14,020 nucleotides of DNA, taken from contig NW_004443755.1 of the NCBI RefSeq assembly GCF_000330505.1, positions 8,193 to 22,212 on the forward strand, given 5' to 3'. The notes under the pieces are model-generated. The model was not told the origin of the DNA, made no database searches, and saw nothing but the letters and a program-made list of their open reading frames with translations. Position numbers and translations under genes: made by a program. This DNA comes from Entamoeba invadens IP1 (lineage: Eukaryota; Evosea; Mastigamoebida; Endamoebidae). Shown here in pieces: positions 8,427 through 14,020 of the stretch. Within the stretch, counting starts at the first letter, position 1; each line of letters starts with the position of its first letter.

Positions 8427-8435
8427 TCAATTTTT
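8427..8435 (-). promoter_or_regulatory. Initiator-like AAAAATTGA before Mob gene
   Basis: The minus-strand sequence AAAAATTGA matches the Entamoeba initiator AAAAATTCA at eight of nine positions and ends two bases before the ATG at 8425. Entamoeba mRNAs have 5' leaders of only a few bases, so the position is plausible. AT richness makes chance matches likely. Confidence 0.4.
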
Positions 8436-9103
8436 TAAGTTGAAATTATATTGAGTTGAATCATTTTTATTTCTTACAAAACCATACTTGTTAATCATTA
8501 TATTATGTTTGATAAATAAAGGAAAAAACAATCCAAGATAGTTCAAATATAATTAAATTTTATTTATTTATTTATAAGAAAAAATAATATTGAAAACTTA
8601 CAGTTATTTGCTTTTATTTATTTTTTATATATCTTTCAAACATATTAATACAAATAAACAAATTCGAAAATAAATTAATAAATGAAAGCTTTGTTTGAAT
8701 AAGTAAAAAGCACTTTACACAGATTGGTTATATACAGTGACTGCAATTTTTTATTTATTTAAAATTAGTTACCAATTAAAAAAGTTTTAATTTTTTATAT
8801 CATCAACTTTCAATGTTTTAAATGATATTTAATGTATTTTGAAAGTCTATATCTTTGATTGTTTTGTATAACTACGTATCATTATAATATCTTTTTTATT
8901 TACTTCATTAGATAAATAATTTTTAATTTTTGTTTTTATTATCATTAACATATATTTACATATATTTAAAACATGTGTTTATTTAAAAATTTTATACCTT
9001 TTATTGTAACAAGTCTTTACAAATATCAAAAACCACGAATAAAAATATGAAAAATATTATTTATCTTTTGTATTTCTATAAACAACAAATATAAAAATTG
9101 AAA
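8436..9103. other. AT-rich intergenic region
   Basis: About 670 bases between the Mob gene start and the 3' end of a BspA-like gene. No gene, repeat family or RNA signature was seen. Confidence 0.5.
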
Positions 9104-10318
9104 TTAATTATAATCGTCACAAGAAATCACCTCAACACTGAAATCACTTACTTTCTTATTTTCAGCAACCATGGTTACATTTAAACAATTTTTGAAACAA
9201 TTTTCCTTTAAAATCACGTCTTTTTCTTGTATTTTCAATACAAGTCTCAAGCAATTTTCAAAAGCACTCGCTCCAATTTCTTTGCAATTCTTCATGTTTA
9301 TCTTTTCAAGACCATAACAATTATGAAAACAATATTTTGGTATACAAGTAATTTCATTCATATTGATACCTTGAAGTGATTTGCATTCTGAAAAACAAGA
9401 CACTCCCACTTCTTTAATTTGACCACCAAAATCCACTTTTTCAAGACTAACACATTTGAAAAAAGTCGATTTTTTCAACAGTCGAACTTCTTTTGGTATT
9501 TCAATGGTTTTAAGTGATTGGCACTCTTCAAAGCAATTTTCTCCGATTTCTTTTAAACCAAGAGGAAGATTGATTTGAGTCAAAGAGACGCAAAAAGAGA
9601 AACAGAAGTCGCCAAGTGAAGTGATAGAATTTGGAAGTCGAATAGAACAAAGTTTTAAACACAATGAAAAAGTGTTTTGTGGAAGAGTAATAATATTCGC
9701 ATCGATTAAAACTTCTTTAAGACAATTGCACCTCTCAAATATCGACTTACCAAACCGTGTGATTTTTGTTGGAACTGTCACATTTTCAATGAATGAATTT
9801 CCATTTAAATAGTTATCAGGAAGATTGTCAATTTGGTACATTTGTGACATTCGATCATTCAATTTTTTTATTTTTTCATCATCATTTTGATGTTCTAAAA
9901 GATCTTTATATTTATCAAAGAAAGTTCTTTGGCTTTGACTCTCAAATTGTTTTTGTTTGTCATTTGTATTTTGATATATCTCATCCGAACTATCTGTCAG
10001 TTCCACGTTTAAATCGAGATTAAATAATTGTTGTTTTGTATTACTGTCAACCTTTTCGTGTGTTATATTTTCATTTTTATTCTGAACAACCTGAGAAGAA
10101 TATGAATCAAATGTTTTTACATTTAAAGAATCTTTTTAAATTCCCATGTCCTCTTTTTGGCACCAATTCACAGGTTGTTTCGGTTGGATTTCAAAAACGA
10201 TATTTTGATAAATATTTTTGTCAGTTGTAACATTTTTCAAAATTCGAGTTTCATTCTGTTCTCCATATATCAAGCGTGTGTTAATGTTGATTGTGTTTGG
10301 TGTTTGAATTTTTTCCAT
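9104..10318 (-). CDS. BspA-like LRR protein with in-frame stop (intron or pseudogene)
   Basis: A single minus-strand frame runs from ATG at 10318 to TAA at 9104 (405 codons) and is broken only by TAA at 10138-10136 (codon 61). The C-terminal 200 residues form BspA-type (LRR_5) repeats of about 23 residues, pattern LPxxLxxIGxxCFxxCxxL; the repeat cysteines are spaced 23 residues apart six times, then 22. Such repeats bind proteins, and BspA-like proteins form a large family in Entamoeba, some reported at the cell surface. No signal peptide or membrane segment is visible. The N-terminal 150 residues are Asn/Gln/Asp-rich and lack repeats. No ATG lies between the stop and the repeat region until MSQM, so a protein starting after the stop would lose most of its N terminus. 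Splicing of a 108-base in-phase intron (10198-10091) would remove the stop. It starts 21 bases after the upstream paralog ends. Confidence 0.75.
10091..10198 (-). other. Candidate 108-nt intron
   Basis: On the minus strand, donor GTTTTT (from 10198) differs at one base from the Entamoeba consensus GTTTGT. The acceptor is the pyrimidine-rich TTCTTCTCAG (ending at 10091). Removal takes out 36 codons, including the TAA, and keeps the frame, joining QNI to VVQNKNE. The length is ordinary for Entamoeba. CAG instead of TAG and the off-consensus donor weaken it; GTGAAT, further downstream, is another in-phase donor. Confidence 0.35.
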
Positions 10319-10332
10319 ATTTTTTGTTGTGT

Positions 10333-10341
10333 TGAATTTTT
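10333..10341 (-). promoter_or_regulatory. Exact Entamoeba initiator AAAAATTCA
   Basis: The minus-strand sequence AAAAATTCA is an exact match to the published Entamoeba initiator. It overlaps two bases of the TAA stop (10342-10340) of the upstream BspA gene and ends 14 bases before the ATG at 10318, the expected leader length. The rest of this promoter must therefore lie inside the upstream coding sequence. Confidence 0.6.
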
Positions 10342-11464
10342 AAAAAGGTATGTTTTTGTTGCCATTAATTTGGAAATCGTGTGAAACTACTTTTGGGGGT
10401 GGATGTAGTCTTCGACATCTTTTGATTTTTTCATAAATACTGTCCACTTCAGAAGAACCAAAAGTATATATTTTTCGGTTGTATCGTTTCAATGATTTTA
10501 TTAATTTTGTTAACTTGTTTTTTAATACAAAGTCGTTGTGACAATCAGAAAACGCTTTATTGCCGATTTCCATTTGCATGTTTTCAATAACAACATATTT
10601 GAGTGATTTACAATTTCTAAATGCCTCTTTTTCTATTTTTGTAGTTCCTTCAGGTAAATACACAAAAGAAAGTTGACTACATTTTTTGAAGCAACTCTCC
10701 CGAATTTCTTTGACGCTCTGAGGAATTACAAGGGTATCCAAACCATCACAACCAATGAAGCATGAGCTTTCTATAACATTAAGTGATTTGGGCAAATTCA
10801 ATTGTATCAATTTTTTACAATTATGAAATGCACTTTTACCAAGAGAAGTAACTTTTAGACCAAATGTTATAGAAGAAAGCTCGTAACAATTTTCGAAACA
10901 AAAGTCCCCAATTGTTAATAAACTTTTTGGTAAGTCTACTTCTCTCAGATATTCACATTCACGAAAACAGCAATTTTTTATTACTGAAACGTTGTTTGGC
11001 AACAAAATATATTTCAAACAATTAAAATCCATCTTTTCATAATCTGATGTAGTCGTTTGTGGTGATGAGTAAGTGACCAATAAAAGTGTTTTAATATTCT
11101 TAAAACAATTCTCTCCTATCACTGTGATATTCCGAGTTATAAAGATTTTGTTGTTACAATCATTTAGAGTATATTCAAATGGATTAAATTTAACCATTTC
11201 TAACTTTTGAAATGGTATTTTTTCTGAATTTGTTATTCCAACTGGCGAATTAATACTTTGAATATAACTGTCACCTTGTAATGTATTAAGTCTTAGATTA
11301 TCAAATAATTTGACCATTTTATAATCATTAGGAAGAGGATTAATTTTGGTGTTCACATAGAACCCTCTAAATTTATGGCATACCATTTCCAAATTGAGAT
11401 AGTCCAAATAAGAAGTAAAGTAATTTGCAACTTTAATGATATTACAACAGTAGAGTGTTGACAT
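10340..11464 (-). CDS. BspA-like leucine-rich repeat protein
   Basis: This intact 374-residue protein carries an array of BspA-type (LRR_5) repeats at about residues 106-308. Seven repeat cysteines lie at exact 23-residue steps (170, 193, 216, 239, 262, 285, 308), each in a C-x-x-L/F context such as CFENCYELSSI. The N terminus (1-50) contains SYLDYLNLEMVCHKF followed by NPLP, an F-box-like opening shared by many Entamoeba LRR proteins. The tail (309-374) is basic and without repeats. No signal peptide or membrane helix is visible. BspA repeats mediate protein binding; the partner is unknown. A TATA-like ATATTTAAAAG lies upstream. The neighbouring gene is a tandem paralog in the same orientation, 21 bases on. 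Confidence 0.9.
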   Translation of the reverse strand: MSTLYCCNIIKVANYFTSYLDYLNLEMVCHKFRGFYVNTKINPLPNDYKMVKLFDNLRLNTLQGDSYIQSINSPVGITNSEKIPFQKLEMVKFNPFEYTLNDCNNKIFITRNITVIGENCFKNIKTLLLVTYSSPQTTTSDYEKMDFNCLKYILLPNNVSVIKNCCFRECEYLREVDLPKSLLTIGDFCFENCYELSSITFGLKVTSLGKSAFHNCKKLIQLNLPKSLNVIESSCFIGCDGLDTLVIPQSVKEIRESCFKKCSQLSFVYLPEGTTKIEKEAFRNCKSLKYVVIENMQMEIGNKAFSDCHNDFVLKNKLTKLIKSLKRYNRKIYTFGSSEVDSIYEKIKRCRRLHPPPKVVSHDFQINGNKNIPF

Positions 11465-11501
11465 GTTAGAATGAAAGAGTTTTTAATTTCTTTAAATTAC
11501 A

Positions 11502-11512
11502 CTTTTAAATAT
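11502..11512 (-). promoter_or_regulatory. TATA-like ATATTTAAAAG upstream of BspA gene
   Basis: The minus-strand sequence ATATTTAAAAG closely resembles the Entamoeba TATA consensus GTATTTAAAG/C and ends 37 bases before the ATG at 11464. This spacing suits a start site about 30 bases on with a short leader. Confidence 0.45.
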
Positions 11513-12534
11513 AGAACCATATTATTATAATATTTTAACTATCAAATTTTATTAATGAACAATGATTTATTCATCCAAGTCTAAATAATAATTACTTTAG
11601 TAATTATTTATTTATATTCAGGGCTGCAAACCTCAATTAAATAATCGTTTTTTGAAAAAGAAATATTGTCATTTTATCTTTTTGGATAAAATAAGAAATC
11701 CTATTCACAAAAGAATTTTTTTTGTTCAATTTAAAGGAAAATAATCATAAAAAATAAAAAATATGCTGTTTTGGGAATGTTTTTGAATAATATGCTCAAA
11801 ACTGCTCTTTATTCCGTTCTTCAAATAATAAGACCAAAAGTGTTTTGAAAAACAAATAATAGCCAGAAAAAACAAATAAGAAAAATTTAATTATTTAAAC
11901 CAAAAACCAAAGAAAAATAAAACAAATAAGTTTTTGAGAAAAAAATTTTACTGAATGTATAAATAAATAATAGGAAAATGTCATTGTATTGAAGTAAAAT
12001 TAAAATATTGTCATTACATTATGTGTTAGAACATAATATATAATTTAACTTGTTCAAACCATTAAGTAATCACTGTTTCATTGTAAACTAAAATTCAAAA
12101 ATCGATAGTGTATTTATTTTATTTTTTGGTAATATGTCGGGTTTTATCTTACTATACTTTTATCCTCTTTTTTGGATCTAACAAAAATTTGAGGAAAAAG
12201 TGGCTTAAATTTACACATAAAAAATAAAAATACACCTTTTTTCAAACAAAAGTTGCTCAAATTTACATAAGAAATAATCTTGAGTTGTTTCAAATAAAAA
12301 ATATCATAAATGCATTTCATTAAAACCCAATTCATGTTATTTTAGATTTGAAACAATTCAATTAAAAATTTGTCAAAAATAAACTATTTTAATAGGATAA
12401 AAAAACATTTACATAAATAAACAATATTGACTTTTGTAAAACTTATTTTTTTAATTTCAACAAAAATCACATTGAAAACAAATTAATATTAATTAATTGC
12501 AATATTTTAACTTATAATCTTTAAAAATGATTAC
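11513..12534. other. Gene-free region, likely transposon debris
   Basis: About 1 kb without a credible gene. It contains a 9-bp hairpin (11587-11608), a hAT-like terminal motif (11619-11631) and three copies of AAAACAAATAA (11849-11859, 11869-11879, 11919-11929). A 63-codon frame on the minus strand at 12144-12335 is low in complexity and not believed. Confidence 0.45.
11587..11608. repeat. 9-bp hairpin
   Basis: AATAATTAC (11587-11595) and GTAATTATT (11600-11608) are exact reverse complements around TTTA. It lies just before the hAT-like motif at 11619. AT-rich, so modest significance. Confidence 0.45.
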
Positions 12535-13198
12535 ATGTCTGTTATCAATAAAACAGATAAGCTCATTGTTAATTTATAAAGAGAAGGGAAATCATTTTCT
12601 TTTATTACCAAAACACTTCATGTATCACCAAACAGAGTTTCTTATAACAAAAAGAAAATTGAAAACAATGAAGAGTTAATTTCAAAAAACTTAGGCAGAC
12701 CTTCAATTATGAAACAACAAAAAACAATAACTTTGATCAAAAAAAAACTTGTATTAATCCAGAATCAACGTGTTGTGATTTGGCTAAATGTATAAATGTA
12801 TCAAAATCAACAATTCAAAGATACAGAAAAATAAACGGGTTTAAATATGGCAAACTAAAGAAATCTCCATTTTTAACAAAAGTTAACATTAATAAAAGAT
12901 TAAATTTTTGTAAAAAGGCGGTACTAAAAAATTATAAAAATAGAAAGAGGCTATTATAAGTGATGAGTCGAGATTTGAATTGTTTTCTGACAATGGAAAC
13001 TGTTGGTATCACAAAAGCAGGAAAATGAGATATAACAGAATGAATTCATTTAATATTGTAAATCAAACTTTACTTATTAAAAAGAACAATAAGATTTTTA
13101 AATCAATGTTTTTAACACTTCCAAAACACAACAATTCATTGATGGTTTAGGGAGCAATCGGAAATAATTACAAATCACAGTTGTTAAGGGTTTCTTGA
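12535..13198 (+). pseudogene. Decayed Tc1/mariner transposase, truncated
   Basis: Fragments of one transposase follow each other in three frames. Frame A starts at ATG 12535 (MSVINKTDKLIVNL), has a TAA at 12577, then gives the first helix-turn-helix (EGKSFSFITKTLHVSPNRV) and the linker NLGRPS. Frame B (from 12747) gives the second HTH (DLAKCINVSKSTIQRYRK) to TAA at 12957. Frame C (from 12953) gives the catalytic-core hallmark ISDESRFELFSDNG with the first metal-binding aspartate, then MV, TAG at 13148, and GAIG (a tryptophan normally sits at the stop). It ends at TGA 13196. The part with the second and third acidic residues of the DDE/D triad is absent. With two frameshifts, three stops and a lost 3' third it cannot encode an active enzyme. 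It codes plus strand and is followed at once by TGAGGAT repeats. Confidence 0.85.
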
Positions 13199-13258
13199 GG
13201 ATAAGGTGTATCCTCAGGATTAAAGCTATCTTTATTAAAAAATATTTTTCTGAGGATA
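13196..13258. repeat. Inverted TGAGGATA repeats at transposase break
   Basis: TGAGGATA (13196-13203) pairs with TATCCTCA (13209-13216) around AGGTG, and the longer TATCCTCAG (13209-13217) pairs again with CTGAGGATA (13250-13258). The first copy starts exactly where the transposase frame stops. They probably mark a transposon end or a nested insertion. Confidence 0.55.
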
Positions 13259-13778
13259 CAAAAATCAAATCCATAAGGTTCAGTTCCCCATAAGGCCCAC
13301 TTTCATAACTCAAGTTATAATTTACACTTAATATTTCGAGTCAAAGTTCGAATTTTAAATAATGGTAATAATTTGTCATAAATGCCAAAAAAATAAATAC
13401 AATCAAAAAATCGCCACAATAATCAGTAAACAAAAACAATAATTATATCTCGCGAACTTGAGACGGGAAATAACAAAACATGAATTAAACTTGTTCATAT
13501 TATGATTATATACTTATTGAAATTATTTCCCAATCTGTCTTTATAACATAATAATTGAAATATACATTTAAATTGAAAATTGTTTTTTTATCAAAATGAA
13601 AATTGAAAAAGTCGAAAACACTGATTTTCTAAAAATGTATTTTTAAAATAACAAATTTATTAATAATTTTGTAATTTATGCAATTATTCAAATTTATTAT
13701 AATAACAAAGTTAATCATATTGTGTATATTTTAATATGATTGTTTCATTTTGATATTAACTTGTGTTTTAAACAGATT
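13259..13778. other. AT-rich region between repeat clusters
   Basis: No gene is visible. The stretch includes two copies of CCATAAGG (13271-13278 and 13288-13295 approximately) and an unusual G+C-richer spot, TCTCGCGAACTTGAGACGGG, near 13448. It may be the decayed body of the element whose ends carry TGAGGAT. Confidence 0.35.
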
Positions 13779-13965
13779 TACAGTTCTGAGGATGGCAATT
13801 ATTTTCTGAGGATGACAGAAATAGAAAGTTTACACTTTTACATCTGTCTGAAATGTATATTGAATAAGTTACTATTTTTGAACATGGGAACACGTCATTT
13901 CACTTTTTAGATGTTTAAGTCTGTGTTGACAATGTCTGTTTGTTACACGACTTACCATCCTCAGA
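13779..13965. mobile_element. Possible Tc1-type MITE or element end
   Basis: A TA dinucleotide (13779-13780) is followed by CAGTTCTGAGGATGG (13781-13795). CAGT after TA is typical of Tc1-type terminal repeats. TTCTGAGGATG recurs 20 bases further in (13804-13814), like an inner direct repeat. The reverse complement CCATCCTCAGA stands at 13955-13965, giving an 11-bp inverted repeat spanning 181 bases. The right end lacks the matching ACTG-TA, so the boundary is unsure. There is no coding capacity inside. Confidence 0.4.
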
Positions 13966-14020
13966 GATATTTATAGCACTGCCACTATTGATTTAAATTC
14001 TATAAAAAAATTATCAAAAC

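Noticed and set aside
9104..10006. Reading the second BspA protein as starting at 10006
   Set aside because: The codon there is GTG, not ATG; the same frame stays open upstream to the TAA at 10138-10136 and then to an ATG at 10318.
9621..10384. Plus-strand frames opposite the BspA genes (9621-9812, 9793-10023, 10036-10230, 10157-10384)
   Set aside because: They overlap the LRR genes antisense; the minus frames carry clear repeat periodicity or continue the BspA frame.
11849..11930. Three AAAACAAATAA copies as a CRISPR-like or satellite array
   Set aside because: Spacing is irregular, units are A-rich and the organism is eukaryotic; no array structure.
13098..13313. 71-codon minus-strand frame
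   Set aside because: It lies antisense to the transposase remnant and runs across the TGAGGAT repeats.

Overview
The window looks like nuclear DNA of an Entamoeba species. The evidence is a very AT-rich, compact protist sequence, a NifU-type iron-sulfur protein of the epsilonproteobacterial kind that Entamoeba acquired, BspA-like 23-residue leucine-rich repeat proteins with tightly spaced cysteines, no introns in most genes, very short 5' leaders, and an exact match to the Entamoeba initiator AAAAATTCA. The solitary tRNA gene and the mariner-type remnant fit E. invadens better than E. histolytica, where tRNA genes lie in tandem arrays. That species call is an inference.

Layout. Positions 1-4359 are mostly gene-poor, about 80% A+T or more. 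A richer island at about 1980-3112 holds broken reading frames: an unassigned minus-strand remnant and a plus-strand frame that begins with a signal anchor. A GNAT acetyltransferase (4360-4842, +) follows. It converges on a cysteine-rich NifU-like gene (5332-6258, -). Then come 1.2 kb without a recognised gene, a tRNA-Thr(AGT) gene (7467-7539, +) and a Mob1/phocein family gene (7757-8425, -). Two tandem BspA-like LRR genes (9104-10318 and 10340-11464, both -) are separated by only 21 bases. The right end (11465-14020) is transposon debris: a possible hAT-type terminal motif, a decayed Tc1/mariner transposase (12535-13198) and a cluster of TGAGGAT repeats.

The genes do not form a pathway. They are independent units: Fe-S metabolism, signalling scaffold (Mob), acetyl transfer, LRR interaction/surface proteins and translation (tRNA). 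The points most worth attention are the NifU-like protein, whose scaffold-domain ligands are largely lost while the other cluster sites and many extra cysteines remain; the in-frame stop inside the second BspA gene, which may be bridged by a 108-nt intron; the exact initiator overlapping the stop codon of the upstream BspA gene; and the mismatched acceptor stem of the tRNA.
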